From assembly GCA_964457585.1 (NCBI GenBank), contig CAYWFU010000013.1:1-52093 (forward strand): DNA of 52,093 bases, given 5' to 3'. This stretch comes from CAYWFU01 sp964457585 (GTDB taxonomy: Bacteria; JACRDZ01). The position numbers and the translations under genes are program-made. The notes beneath the pieces were generated by a model that did no database searches, was not told where the DNA came from, and saw only the letters and a program-made list of their open reading frames with translations. Below, piece by piece: positions 24,126 to 32,930 of the stretch (position 1 is the stretch's first letter; each line of letters begins with the position of its first letter).

Positions 24126-24911
24126 TTACAACAAAATACTTCCGAGAAAAAAAGCAACGAGAAACGGCGAAACAGCCTGGACAACCATTGAACCAGCTTG
24201 TCCTGTTCCAAAAGTAAAAGGTATGGTTTTGGAGATATTCATTGATAACATCAATCCAACAAGCAAACCTCCAATACCTCCTGCCCAAACCAGAATACTG
24301 CCAAGTTTTTTGCGGGGACTGGTTTCGTTTTTTTCTTCAATAATATTATTCCAGAGCAAATTCCATTTTTTTACACGGGGATATAAAAATTTCAGTAAAA
24401 ATGGTCCCAAAACAGCCGCAGCAAGAAAATTATTTATAGTTATAATTAATCCCAATGTAGTAAAAGGTAAAATTTTCAGAACTTCCAATCCCCATGCTAT
24501 GATAAGTGCGCATGAAACAGCAGAAATTAAGCAAATTAACACAAATTCAATTATTTGTTTTACTGAACTCATATCAGGCTCTTCTTTACTCGAAAAAATA
24601 CCCATATTCCCCCATAATTTATATGGAAGAAATGCGAAAAAAAAGTTTCCGATAAAACCATATAAACTCCCTGCGCTTAAAGTCCCGAAAAAATCACCAA
24701 TCAAATTTCCAAATGCCGCACCCCATGCTGCTGCAGGACCAAAAAGAATCCCAAAAACCACAGGGATAACATTGGCTGGTCGGACTTCAGTAAATCCGGG
24801 GATAATCGGAATTCCTTTAAAAGGAATTAGAACTGAGGCAAAAATAGCTGCGGTCAGGGAAGAAAGAACAATCATTTTGGTGTGTTTCCACATAGTGTAA
24901 ATTTCGCGCAT
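24126..24911 (-). CDS. ECF transporter S component, substrate unknown
   Basis: The 261-residue protein has about six transmembrane helices and the motif R-P-A-N-V-I-P-V-V-F-G-I-L-F-G-P-A-A-A-W followed by G-N-L-I-G-D, typical of S components in the ECF-type riboflavin/unknown substrate group (PF07155-like). The S component binds the vitamin or other micronutrient and docks on EcfT. The substrate cannot be told from sequence. AAGGAG precedes the ATG at 24911. A loop of about 40 charged residues (E-E-K-N-E-T-S-P-R-K-K) splits the helices. It is first in an operon with the fused ATPase (9-bp spacing) and ecfT. Confidence 0.82.
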   Translation of the reverse strand: MREIYTMWKHTKMIVLSSLTAAIFASVLIPFKGIPIIPGFTEVRPANVIPVVFGILFGPAAAWGAAFGNLIGDFFGTLSAGSLYGFIGNFFFAFLPYKLWGNMGIFSSKEEPDMSSVKQIIEFVLICLISAVSCALIIAWGLEVLKILPFTTLGLIITINNFLAAAVLGPFLLKFLYPRVKKWNLLWNNIIEEKNETSPRKKLGSILVWAGGIGGLLVGLMLSMNISKTIPFTFGTGQAGSMVVQAVSPFLVAFFLGSILL

Positions 24912-24947
24912 GATAATCTCCTTTTAATTACGTATATTATGTTGCTT

Positions 24948-24977
24948 ATTTAACCACAAGAATTATGAGAAGGTCAA
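24948..24977 (-). promoter_or_regulatory. promoter of the ECF S-A-T operon
   Basis: Minus strand TTGACC (plus 24972-24977), 18-nt spacer, TTAAAT (plus 24948-24953). It matches the promoter before the other ecfT at 21031-21060 in hexamers, spacing and several spacer blocks. Confidence 0.6.
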
Positions 24978-25131
24978 TAGATTTTTTGTTAAGTTATAGA
25001 TGTATAAAAGCTATTTAAGGAAAAAAATATAAGTTATTTTACCCTTATAAATTCCAGCTTGTTCGGGTAGTATATTAAAATGTTCTTAATTGTATTTTAT
25101 ATTCTTTGTCATCATTTGGCATAGATTATTT

Positions 25132-25461
25132 CTATTTTTTAAGTTTTGCAGCAATAAGATCATATGATTCATCAATCATTTTCAGGATAAATTTGTCAGG
25201 GACAGAACCATCAAATATTATAGTGTTCCAATGTTCCTTATTCATATGATAGCCGGGAATAATCGCAGAAAATATAGATCTCAGGGCAACTGCATTATCA
25301 GGATCGCATTTTAGATTAATTCGTAAAGGATTTTTATTTACCATTATTAAAGCAAACATTTTATTATGTACTTTAAAAACAAGCGTTTCCGGACCAAAAG
25401 GCATATCAACAACTGAATCCTTTTTGCTTAATAAATATTCCTTTAATTTTTTTATCTTCAT
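25132..25461 (-). CDS. MmcQ/YjbR family protein
   Basis: The 109-residue product is a full-length YjbR/MmcQ protein (CyaY-like fold, PF04237). It has P-F-G-P-E-T-L-V-F-K-V near 22-32, the central I-N-L-K-C-D-P and the hallmark G-Y-H-M-N-K-E-H-W near 70-78. The family is widespread and its biochemical role is unsettled; DNA binding has been suggested for some members. No clear operon partner; the gene stands alone between the ECF operon and the VapBC pair. Confidence 0.88.
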   Translation of the reverse strand: MKIKKLKEYLLSKKDSVVDMPFGPETLVFKVHNKMFALIMVNKNPLRINLKCDPDNAVALRSIFSAIIPGYHMNKEHWNTIIFDGSVPDKFILKMIDESYDLIAAKLKK

Positions 25462-25767
25462 TAAGTCTTTCCAATCTCGATTAAATTGAAATAATAATAT
25501 TATAACAGCATTTACAGATAATTCAATGTCTAGTGGATTTTTATATTATACTATTAAAAGGAGACTTTTAAACTTCTATTTATCTAAATATAAAGTACCT
25601 TAAGTTCGAAAAATCCAATATTTATCGTATTTACAATTATATGATTTTGACTAAATAAATATTTTGTAACCTTTTTGGACAGCCCCTTCTTCATTTGATT
25701 TTTGTTAGAATATTGTCCCATAAGTTTTAATAGTATAACAATATAAAAAAAGTAGGATTTATATTAT
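25462..25767. other. intergenic region, no gene recognised
   Basis: About 300 bp of AT-rich sequence with stops in all frames. No known RNA, repeat or pseudogene is visible. Its 3' end leads into the promoter of the VapBC pair. Confidence 0.5.
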
Positions 25768-25796
25768 TTGACATACTTTTTTATTTATGATATATT
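25768..25796 (+). promoter_or_regulatory. promoter of the vapBC-like operon
   Basis: Perfect -35 TTGACA (25768-25773), 17-nt spacer and -10 TATATT (25791-25796). Transcription would start near 25803, directly before the ribosome binding site AAAGGTGGGG. Confidence 0.8.
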
Positions 25797-25820
25797 TTTT
25801 AAAGAAAGGTGGGGATTTAT

Positions 25821-26075
25821 ATGACTATAACAGTAGCGACTTCAAAAGGGCAGGTAGTGATACCCTCAAAAATTCGTCGAAGACACAATATCAAAAAAGG
25901 TACAAAATTTTGTATAACAGAAAAAGGCGGCCAGATTATTTTTCAACCTTTGACTGAAGATTATTTTGAAAAGATGGCTGGAATTTTAAATACAAAGGGA
26001 AAATTAACTAAAGCTCTTCTTGAGGAAAGGGCAAGAGATAAGGAATTGGAGGAAAAGAAATGGTCAAAATTTTAG
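25821..26075 (+). CDS. vapB: AbrB-type antitoxin (VapB-like)
   Basis: The 84-residue product has an AbrB/MazE swapped-hairpin domain at its N-terminus (T-S-K-G-Q-V-V-I-P-S-K-I-R-R, then I-I-F-Q-P-L) and an acidic/basic C-terminal helix for toxin binding. A GTG at 25809 is in frame, but AAAGGTGGGG spans it and fits the ATG at 25821. It overlaps the PIN toxin gene by 16 nt, the usual arrangement, and probably autoregulates the strong promoter upstream. Confidence 0.88.
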   Translation: MTITVATSKGQVVIPSKIRRRHNIKKGTKFCITEKGGQIIFQPLTEDYFEKMAGILNTKGKLTKALLEERARDKELEEKKWSKF

Positions 26076-26461
26076 ACTCCTATGCCTTAATAGCTTATTT
26101 AGAAAAAAAACCCGGGTATGAAATAATTAAAGAATTCTTAACAAAATCAGCAGAGACCGGAAAAAATTTACTAATGACCACAGTAAATTGGGGTGAAGTT
26201 TTTTATATCCTCGTAAGAGATTATGGGATTGCTGAAGCAGAGAAAATTCAGCATATTATAGAAACCTTTCCTATCGAATTTGTTCCAGCAGATTTAAACT
26301 TAACCAAGCAAGCCGCATTATTTAAAACCAATAAAAAAATGTCATACGCAGATTGTTTTACCGCCGCATTAGCAAAATTATATAAAGGAGAAGTTGTAAC
26401 AGGGGATAAAGAATTTAAGTCGGTGGAAGGTGAAATAAAGATTATTTGGATAAACTCTTAA
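26060..26461 (+). CDS. vapC: PIN-domain toxin (VapC-like)
   Basis: The 133-residue product is a PIN-domain ribonuclease. The four acidic residues of the metal-binding site are visible as D6 (L-D-S-Y-A-L), E46 (W-G-E-V), D98 (Y-A-D-C-F) and D116 (T-G-D-K-E-F). It is full length and in the canonical overlap with the antitoxin gene. AGGAAA within the antitoxin gene serves as ribosome binding site. Targets are usually tRNA or rRNA; not determinable here. Confidence 0.9.
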   Translation: MVKILDSYALIAYLEKKPGYEIIKEFLTKSAETGKNLLMTTVNWGEVFYILVRDYGIAEAEKIQHIIETFPIEFVPADLNLTKQAALFKTNKKMSYADCFTAALAKLYKGEVVTGDKEFKSVEGEIKIIWINS

Positions 26462-26505
26462 AATAATTTAGGAGGCTAAATATGAATGAGGAAAAATTGT
26501 TTTGG

Positions 26506-26601
26506 TTATAATTGTTTTTTTACTAAATCCACAAGCTCTTCCTTGCTTCCCATTTTGTAGAAAAACCCCTGGACATTGGAATCTTTAAGTAATTTTTCAA
26601 C
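26506..26601 (-). pseudogene. C-terminal fragment of an unknown protein
   Basis: On the minus strand 31 codons end in TAA and read like a conserved C-terminus: V-E-K-L-L-K-D-S-N-V-Q-G-F-F-Y, then K-M-G-S-K-E-E-L-V-D-L-V-K-K-Q-L. A stop codon precedes it directly and no start is available. I cannot name the parent family. On the plus strand a 9-codon ORF with an AGGAGG site (ATG 26482) overlaps its end and probably has no function. Confidence 0.45.
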
Positions 26602-26613
26602 TTAAATTTATAA

Positions 26614-27185
26614 ATGAATTCCAATCAAATATCTATTAATTTAAAAAAAACATTATTTGAAAAAATGTTATTCATACGAAAGTTTGAAGATAAACTGGTT
26701 GAACTTTCGGAAGAAGGAAATATACTTACAGGAATGCAGATTCTGTCTAATGGACAGGAAGCCTCTGCAGTTGGAATTATTGAAGCTCTTAAATCCTCTG
26801 ATGTTATAGTAACCAATCATAGAAATCATGGGCATCTTCTGGCTAAGGGCGCAGATCCAAAATATATAATGGCAGAAATTATGCTTAAAGCTACCGGTGT
26901 GAATAAAGGTAAATCCGGAACTCTGCATATGTCCGTGCCGGAAGTGAACGCTATTTTAACAACAACAATTGTGGGCGCAGGTGCGCCAATGGCAGTTGGA
27001 ATTAGTTTTGCTCAGCAATATAACTATGACTTATAGAATGAGAGGGCATGGTGAAGCTGATAAGCAGCTTTATGTTGATAAAAATGAGCTTGAAAGCTGG
27101 GCACAGCGGTGTCCTGTAAAATGCTATCAAAATGAACTTATATCTGAAAATATTCTAACGTTAAAAGATATTGATTATATTAATA
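26614..27185 (+). pseudogene. 2-oxoacid/acetoin dehydrogenase E1 alpha, collapsed
   Basis: The first 137 codons match the N-terminal part of a thiamine-diphosphate-dependent E1 alpha subunit (M-L-F-I-R-K-F-E-D, H-R-N-H-G-H, G-K-S-G-T-L-H-M, G-A-G-A-P-M-A-V-G). After A-Q-Q-Y-N the gene jumps, in another frame, to the C-terminal piece T-Y-R-M-R-G-H-G-E-A-D and E-S-W-A-Q-R-C-P. The central region with the G-D-G cofactor-binding motif is missing. The frame then runs into E1 beta sequence. There is no Shine-Dalgarno before 26614. It cannot make an active enzyme. Confidence 0.85.
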
Positions 27186-27188
27186 AAA

Positions 27189-27794
27189 AGTCATCATTCA
27201 CATAATCTGGAAGCCTGGTTTGCTCACAGCCCGGGATTAAAAGTTGTTTTTCCATCAACACCGGAAGATACAAAAGGACTTTTACTTACTTCTATATTCG
27301 ATCCTAATCCGGTAATATTTATTGAAGATACAGAACTTTATAATATAAAAAGCGAAGTTCCTGATGGCGATTACAGAATCCCTTTTGGAAAAGCACGAAT
27401 TGCAAAAACAGGTGATTCCTGCACTATTGTCAGTTATGGTTCAGCAGTGCATACAGCATTGGATGCGGCAAAAATTTTATCAAATGATGGAATATCTGCT
27501 GAAGTTGTCGATTTAAGAACGTTAGTCCCTCTGGATAAAGACACAATTATTAATTCAATTAAAAAAACAGGCAGACTTGTTGTAGTTCACGATGCAACAA
27601 AATTTTGCGGTTTTGGAGCTGAAATTTCTGCAATTGTTTCTGAAGAAGCTTTTAAATTCCTAAAAGCACCAATAAAACGTATTGCAGCTCCAGATATCCC
27701 TGTCCCAATTTCACCCCTTCAACAAAATTTCAATAAACCAAATGCTGTCAATATTGTAAATATAGTTAGAGAAATTTATGATATAGATGTATAA
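27189..27794 (+). pseudogene. dehydrogenase E1 beta, C-terminal half only
   Basis: About 200 codons match the C-terminal half of E1 beta: H-S-H-N-L-E-A-W-F-A-H-S-P-G-L-K-V-V-F-P-S, then N-P-V-I-F-I-E-D, the transketolase C-terminal domain (D-L-R-T-L-V-P-L-D) and D-I-P-V-P near the end. The pyrimidine-binding N-terminal half is missing and there is no plausible start codon at the family position. It follows the collapsed alpha gene within 4 bp, so one or more deletions removed the end of alpha and the start of beta. The remaining frame is intact, which suggests fairly recent decay. Confidence 0.85.
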
Positions 27795-27802
27795 ATAATA
27801 AA

Positions 27803-27864
27803 TATTCTTATCAGAGATAGAAGATACTCTGTGGCTCTCAGACTGCTACAGGGTTCTTCATTCC
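27803..27864 (-). repeat. dispersed hairpin repeat, copy 1
   Basis: Read on the minus strand: GAAGAACCCTG, a variable centre, then AGTATCTTCTATCTCTGAT. Related copies lie at 30334-30388 and 36244-36296. The flanking blocks GAAGA-ACCC and GGGT-TCTTC can pair, giving a stem-loop. Confidence 0.7.
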
Positions 27865-28041
27865 AGCAAGAAAATATTAATGAGAAAAAATATCATCTTA
27901 ATTTATATCATATCTCTTTATAAATCTATTTTAGTTCTTTGACTTATACATTTTCATCAGATATAATACAATTTATATGGACTTTCAAACAAGGCATTAA
28001 ATTTGCATTTTCATTTATATCTTGAAATACAGGAGATTGAA

Positions 28042-30246
28042 ATGGATGTATTTGTAAGATTAATTTTCTGGTTTTTAACCCATACTATTTACAAAATAAA
28101 AGTTAACGGGCAAAAAAATTTTCCGATTAAAGGTCCTGCGTTACTTGTATGTAACCATCTTTCTTACGTTGACCCATTTTTAATTGGAGCAAGTGTTCCA
28201 AGACATATAAGATTTTTTATATGGCGGAAAATTTGTGATTTCAAACCTCTTGCATGGCTTTTTAAGATTATGAAAGCTATCCCGATTTCTCCAGATGATA
28301 AACCAAAACAATTTTTAAAAAGTCTGGAAGAAGCAGAAAAGGCTTTAAAAAACGGTGAGGTGGTATGTCTTTTTGCTGAAGGAAGAATATCTCGTACAGG
28401 ACAGATACTCGGATTTAAAAAAGGTGTAGAATATATTGTAAAATATCTGGATATTCCTATAATCCCGGTTCATCTGGATGAAGTCTGGGGAAGTATTTTT
28501 AGCTTTTATAAAGGTAAGTTTATATGGAAAATGCCTGAACGGATTCCATATCCTGTAACAGTTTCCTATGGTGAGCATCTTTCTTCAAAAACAAGTGTCT
28601 ATCAAATAAGACAGGCTGTACAGGAATTAGAAAGCAATGCGATTAAAAATAGAATAGAAAAAATGCAGACTTTAAATCAAATTTTACTGCGGAATTCAAA
28701 ACGAAGATGGTTTAACAAATCTGTTAGAGATACAAATGGATATAATTTAAATTTTGGCAAAACAATAACTGCTTCATTTATTTTAGCTAAAAAATTCATT
28801 GAAAAATTTCCTGATGAAAAGCATGTTGGAGTCCTGCTTCCTCCATCGGTTCCATGTGTTCTTGTTAACATTGCTTTAACTTATGCTGGTAAAATACCAA
28901 TAAATTTAAATTATACAATGTCAAATGAAATAATAGAAAAAATACAAAAAAAAGCTGGTTTGAATAAAATCATAACTTCACCAAAAATGCTTGAAGCATT
29001 AAACTGGAAGCATGATGATCGCATGATCTATTTGGAAGATTTTGAAAAACCATCAAAAATTGAAAGTTTATTAATTTATATTTTCCTTTTCATAACCCCA
29101 TCAAAATTATTGGAAACTGTATTTTTACCCAAAGCACCGGTTAAAAATGATGAACTTGCAACAATTATATTCACAAGCGGCAGTACTGGAACTCCTAAAG
29201 GTGTAATGTTAACACATTCCAATATTCTATCAAATTTACAAGCATTACAGGTTCTATTTAATTTGAATAAATATGATACAACTATAGGAGTATTGCCATT
29301 TTTTCATTCCTTTGGTTATACAGCAACATTATGGTTTCCGCTTATTGCAGGTTTTCAGGTTGTATACCATAAAAGTCCGTTAGAATCAGTTATAATTCAA
29401 AAAATAATTAAAGAAAATAAAGCAACGTTTATAATGACAACACCGACTTTTTTACAGATGTGGATGAAAAAATTTAATAAAGATGATATTGGTTCTTTAA
29501 AATTTATAATTGTAGGAGCAGAAAAATTAAGAGAATCTATCGCAAATGAATTTAATGAGAAATTTGGCATTCCTGTATTAGAAGGATATGGGACAACTGA
29601 GCTTTCCCCTGTAGCCTGTGTAAGTGTACTTAATGTTCAGGATCGTGATGAATTTCAACTGGGAAATAAAATCGGTAAAGTAGGTAGACCAATACCCGGT
29701 GTTATAGTGAAAATCGTTGAACCGGAAACAAATTCACCTCTCCAGATTAATCAATCCGGGTTAATGCTTATAAAAGGTCCTAATGTAATGAAAGGATATT
29801 GGCAGGATGAAATAAAAACTAACGAAGTTATTAAAGATGGATGGTATATAACTGGTGATATTGCAATGATCGATGAAGATGGATTTATTGCAATTACTGA
29901 CAGATTATCACGCTTTAGTAAAATTGGCGGGGAAATGGTACCTCATATTCTTATCGAAGAAAATCTTTATAATATAACAGAAACTCAAGATGCTAGATTT
30001 CTTGTTGTATCAATTCCGGATGAAAAAAAAGGAGAATCATTGGCTGTTTTGTATCATAACTATTCAAATGATATAACCCTGCTGCATGAAAAACTTAATC
30101 AAACAGATCTCCCTAAATTATGGATTCCGGATAAAAGATTATTTTTTAAAGTCGATGAATGGCCAATATTAGGCACTGGTAAGGTTGATATGACACGAGC
30201 AAAAGAATTAGCAAAAAAATTCAGGGAACTGATATACTCAAGTTGA
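28042..30246 (+). CDS. Aas-like 1-acyl-glycerophosphate acyltransferase / acyl-ACP synthetase
   Basis: The 734-residue protein joins two domains. The PlsC-type acyltransferase (about 1-210) has the catalytic N-H-L-S-Y-V-D motif and F-A-E-G-R. The AMP-forming acyl-activating domain (about 230-730) has T-S-G-S-T-G-T-P-K-G-V, E-G-Y-G-T-T-E-L-S-P and G-W-Y-I-T-G-D. This is the architecture of Aas, which activates fatty acids on ACP and re-acylates lysophospholipids at the inner membrane. An in-frame ATG lies at 28003, but AGGAGA before 28042 and the domain start (M-D-V-F-V-R-L) support the later one. In many bacteria Aas is fused to or follows an MFS-type lysophospholipid flippase; here the next gene is a different MFS protein. 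Confidence 0.88.
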   Translation: MDVFVRLIFWFLTHTIYKIKVNGQKNFPIKGPALLVCNHLSYVDPFLIGASVPRHIRFFIWRKICDFKPLAWLFKIMKAIPISPDDKPKQFLKSLEEAEKALKNGEVVCLFAEGRISRTGQILGFKKGVEYIVKYLDIPIIPVHLDEVWGSIFSFYKGKFIWKMPERIPYPVTVSYGEHLSSKTSVYQIRQAVQELESNAIKNRIEKMQTLNQILLRNSKRRWFNKSVRDTNGYNLNFGKTITASFILAKKFIEKFPDEKHVGVLLPPSVPCVLVNIALTYAGKIPINLNYTMSNEIIEKIQKKAGLNKIITSPKMLEALNWKHDDRMIYLEDFEKPSKIESLLIYIFLFITPSKLLETVFLPKAPVKNDELATIIFTSGSTGTPKGVMLTHSNILSNLQALQVLFNLNKYDTTIGVLPFFHSFGYTATLWFPLIAGFQVVYHKSPLESVIIQKIIKENKATFIMTTPTFLQMWMKKFNKDDIGSLKFIIVGAEKLRESIANEFNEKFGIPVLEGYGTTELSPVACVSVLNVQDRDEFQLGNKIGKVGRPIPGVIVKIVEPETNSPLQINQSGLMLIKGPNVMKGYWQDEIKTNEVIKDGWYITGDIAMIDEDGFIAITDRLSRFSKIGGEMVPHILIEENLYNITETQDARFLVVSIPDEKKGESLAVLYHNYSNDITLLHEKLNQTDLPKLWIPDKRLFFKVDEWPILGTGKVDMTRAKELAKKFRELIYSS

Positions 30247-30333
30247 CGGAGTTTTATTTGCAAATTCCAATATTCAAGCACCAAATAACAAATAATTCCC
30301 AAAATTTCAATAATCAAACAAACAATTAAGACT

Positions 30334-30388
30334 AATGAAGAACCTCGCGACAAGCTGTGAGGTATCTTCTGTCTCTGATGGGAATAAT
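30334..30388 (+). repeat. dispersed hairpin repeat, copy 2
   Basis: GAAGAACC, a short variable stem-loop and GGTATCTTCTGTCTCTGAT. It is followed at 30399-30412 by a small hairpin (AGTGCC/GGCACT); copy 3 is also followed by a TGCCA/TGGCA hairpin. Confidence 0.7.
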
Positions 30389-30490
30389 TTATCTGGGAGT
30401 GCCAAAGGCACTAATTATAATAATTATTTACCTTTTGAGTAATATAATCCATAAACATGGGAATGGACGAAATGAAAAAAGAGTAGAATA

Positions 30491-31804
30491 ATGTTTAATA
30501 AATATTTTAAGAAAAATAATGAAAAAGAAATTATAAGCTGGGCAATGTATGACTGGGCAAATTCAAGTTTTGCAACAACTATAATGGCTGGATTCTTTCC
30601 AATTTTTTTTAAACAGTACTGGAGTAATGGAACTGATCCGGTGGGGAGCACAGCAAGATTAGGATTTGCTAATTCTATAGCAGGAATTATTATGGTTTTA
30701 ATTGCACCTGTACTTGGTGCAATAGCTGACAAGGGACATGCAAAGAAAAAATTTTTAATTTTTTTCACTTATTTTGGTATTATTATGATTTTTTCAATGT
30801 ATTCTGTTTATAAAGGAGAATGGTTTTTAGCATTATTGTTATTTATTCTTTCAATGGTTGGGTTTAATGCCGGAATTATTTTTTATGATTCATTAATCAC
30901 ATTAGTTTCAACTGATGAAAATAATGATTTTGTTTCTTCTTTAGGATATTCGCTGGGATATCTTGGCGGAGGAATTTTATTTGCTCTAAATGTCTGGATG
31001 ACACTTTCTCCGGGGACTTTCGGACTTGCCAGTACAGAACAAGCAGTTAAAACATCATTTTTAACTGTCGGAATCTGGTGGGCTGTTTTTTCTTTACCTG
31101 TTATGATTTTTGTTAAGGAAGAACCAAAAACAGACAAAGTATCCTACTTCAATATAATCAAACAGGGATTTATTCAACTTCGCGATACCTTTCATCAAAT
31201 ACGGCATTTAAAATCAATATTCTTATTTTTATTTGCATATTGGTTTTATATTGATGGAGTAGATACAATAATTTGTATGGCAATTGATTATGGAATGTCT
31301 ATCGGTATTAATTCTAATGATTTAATACTTGCTTTATTAATAACACAATTTATTGGTTTCCCAGCTGCAATATGTTTTAGTTATTTAAGTAACAAAATAG
31401 GTACAAAACAGGCAATCTTTACAGCAATTGCTGTTTATTTTGTTGTATGCATATGGGGAGCGTTTATAAAAGATAAATCTGAATTTTATATTTTAGCAGG
31501 GTTAATTGGACTTGTCCAGGGCGGTATTCAGGCTTTAAGCCGTTCATATTATGCAAGGATGATACCGGTTGAAAAATCAGCAGAATATTTTGGATTTTTT
31601 AATATGATAGGTAAATTTGCAACTGTTATTGGTCCTGTTCTTATGAGTATGGTTGGATTAATTATGAAATCTCATGGATACTCAAATAATTCTGCATCAA
31701 GGGCGAGTATTTCATCTATTACTTTACTATTTCTAATCGGCGGAATTATACTTTATTTTGTGGATGAAAATAAAGCTAAGGAAGAAATAAAATATTTAAG
31801 TTAA
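30491..31804 (+). CDS. MFS transporter of the Atg22/UMF1 type (YxiO-like)
   Basis: The 437-residue protein has about 12 transmembrane helices. The N-terminal signature W-A-M-Y-D-W-A-N-S-S-F-A-T-T near residues 17-30 and Y-D-S-L-I-T-L-V near 135 are characteristic of the UMF1/YxiO family related to vacuole effluxer Atg22. Family substrates are poorly known; amino acid or lipid export has been suggested. It follows the Aas-like gene by 244 bp that include a hairpin repeat, so they may not be co-transcribed. It converges with the receiver-GGDEF gene, with one base between stop codons. Confidence 0.88.
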   Translation: MFNKYFKKNNEKEIISWAMYDWANSSFATTIMAGFFPIFFKQYWSNGTDPVGSTARLGFANSIAGIIMVLIAPVLGAIADKGHAKKKFLIFFTYFGIIMIFSMYSVYKGEWFLALLLFILSMVGFNAGIIFYDSLITLVSTDENNDFVSSLGYSLGYLGGGILFALNVWMTLSPGTFGLASTEQAVKTSFLTVGIWWAVFSLPVMIFVKEEPKTDKVSYFNIIKQGFIQLRDTFHQIRHLKSIFLFLFAYWFYIDGVDTIICMAIDYGMSIGINSNDLILALLITQFIGFPAAICFSYLSNKIGTKQAIFTAIAVYFVVCIWGAFIKDKSEFYILAGLIGLVQGGIQALSRSYYARMIPVEKSAEYFGFFNMIGKFATVIGPVLMSMVGLIMKSHGYSNNSASRASISSITLLFLIGGIILYFVDENKAKEEIKYLS

Positions 31805-31805
31805 C

Positions 31806-32750
31806 CTATTTTTTTGGTATCAAAACATTCCCATCATCAGCAAAAAATCCTATCTGTCCTTTTCCCATCTTTTTCACATCATATAAAGCATGATCGGCTT
31901 TTTCCACTAATTGTTCATTGTTGCTTGCATCATGAGGATATGTTGAAATTCCAATACTTATTGCCAGTTTAGCTTCTACTTTGTTATCAATATGAATTAC
32001 AGTTTTTAAAATTGAACTTTGTAAACGTCTTGCTAGATTATAAGCGCCTTCTTTCCCTGTCTCTGGTAAAACAATAATAAATTCATCTCCTCCAAATCTG
32101 CATACATAATCTATTTTACGAACGCTTTCCAGTAATATTTTCACGAATCCCTTTAATATTTTATCTCCTATTAAATGCCCATATGCATCATTAAAATATT
32201 TAAAATTATCAATATCAACCAAAATCAGTGAAAGATCATGTTTAAATCTCATTGAACGGCTAAATTCATTAGAGATAAGTTCCTGAAAATATCTTCTATT
32301 AAAAACTTCAGTAAGACTATCAATTGTTGATAATTCTCTGAAATGATTTCTTTCTTTATATAAGGATTGTCTTTCCACAACTTTATTCAAAATTATTTTT
32401 GTTGTATCTTCATCAAATGGTTTAGATATGAAATCATATGCTCCTGCTTTTAAAGTTTTTAAAGCATCTTGTATACTGCTATACCCAGCAGTAATAATCA
32501 GGCAATTCTCTGACTGACTTTCCTTAACATATTTTACAACTTCAAAATCATCAACCCCTGGTGTTTTCACTTCCATAACAATTATTTCAAATTGCTCTTT
32601 TTTAATTTTTCCTAAAGCTTCGTCCGCATTTTTTACAATAGTTGTAATAAATTTTTCATTATCAAGTATTTCTCTGGTATATTTAAAAATATCGCCGTTT
32701 TCTGTAATTATAAGAATTTTAAGGGGAACAAAATATTTTGTTGAATCCAT
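31806..32750 (-). CDS. receiver-GGDEF diguanylate cyclase with altered phosphoacceptor
   Basis: The 314-residue protein has a receiver domain (about 10-125) and a GGDEF domain (about 145-310) with an intact F-G-G-D-E-F and an I-D-x-F-K-x-F/Y-N-D metal motif, so it should make cyclic di-GMP. The receiver is degenerate. The position of the phosphoacceptor Asp is E60 (I-I-V-M-E-V-K-T-P-G), and the acidic pair after strand 1 reads T-E-N. T87 and K110 are retained. Glu can mimic phospho-Asp, so the cyclase may be constitutively active or respond to partner binding instead. AGGAGG precedes the ATG at 32750. Confidence 0.9.
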   Translation of the reverse strand: MDSTKYFVPLKILIITENGDIFKYTREILDNEKFITTIVKNADEALGKIKKEQFEIIVMEVKTPGVDDFEVVKYVKESQSENCLIITAGYSSIQDALKTLKAGAYDFISKPFDEDTTKIILNKVVERQSLYKERNHFRELSTIDSLTEVFNRRYFQELISNEFSRSMRFKHDLSLILVDIDNFKYFNDAYGHLIGDKILKGFVKILLESVRKIDYVCRFGGDEFIIVLPETGKEGAYNLARRLQSSILKTVIHIDNKVEAKLAISIGISTYPHDASNNEQLVEKADHALYDVKKMGKGQIGFFADDGNVLIPKK

Positions 32751-32930
32751 TTTTCAACCTCCTGGTTATTATCACACAATTGACAACGCAATTGACAGAA
32801 TTAATTAATTATTTTTAACACGTATTTTTTATTTAGTCAACATATTTTTAATGAAAAATTTTTTTAAATAAATTCATTTTAATATACATTAAAAATTGTA
32901 ATTATTTTGAATTAGAGCTTAATTTTTGAA

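Noticed and set aside
26482..26511. Nine-codon ORF with an AGGAGG site (M-N-E-E-K-L-F-W-L)
   Set aside because: A good Shine-Dalgarno alone is not enough. It overlaps a gene fragment on the other strand and is probably the scar of a lost gene start.
27803..27864. Hairpin repeats as intrinsic terminators
   Set aside because: The stems lack a following T-run, and one copy is in the reverse orientation.
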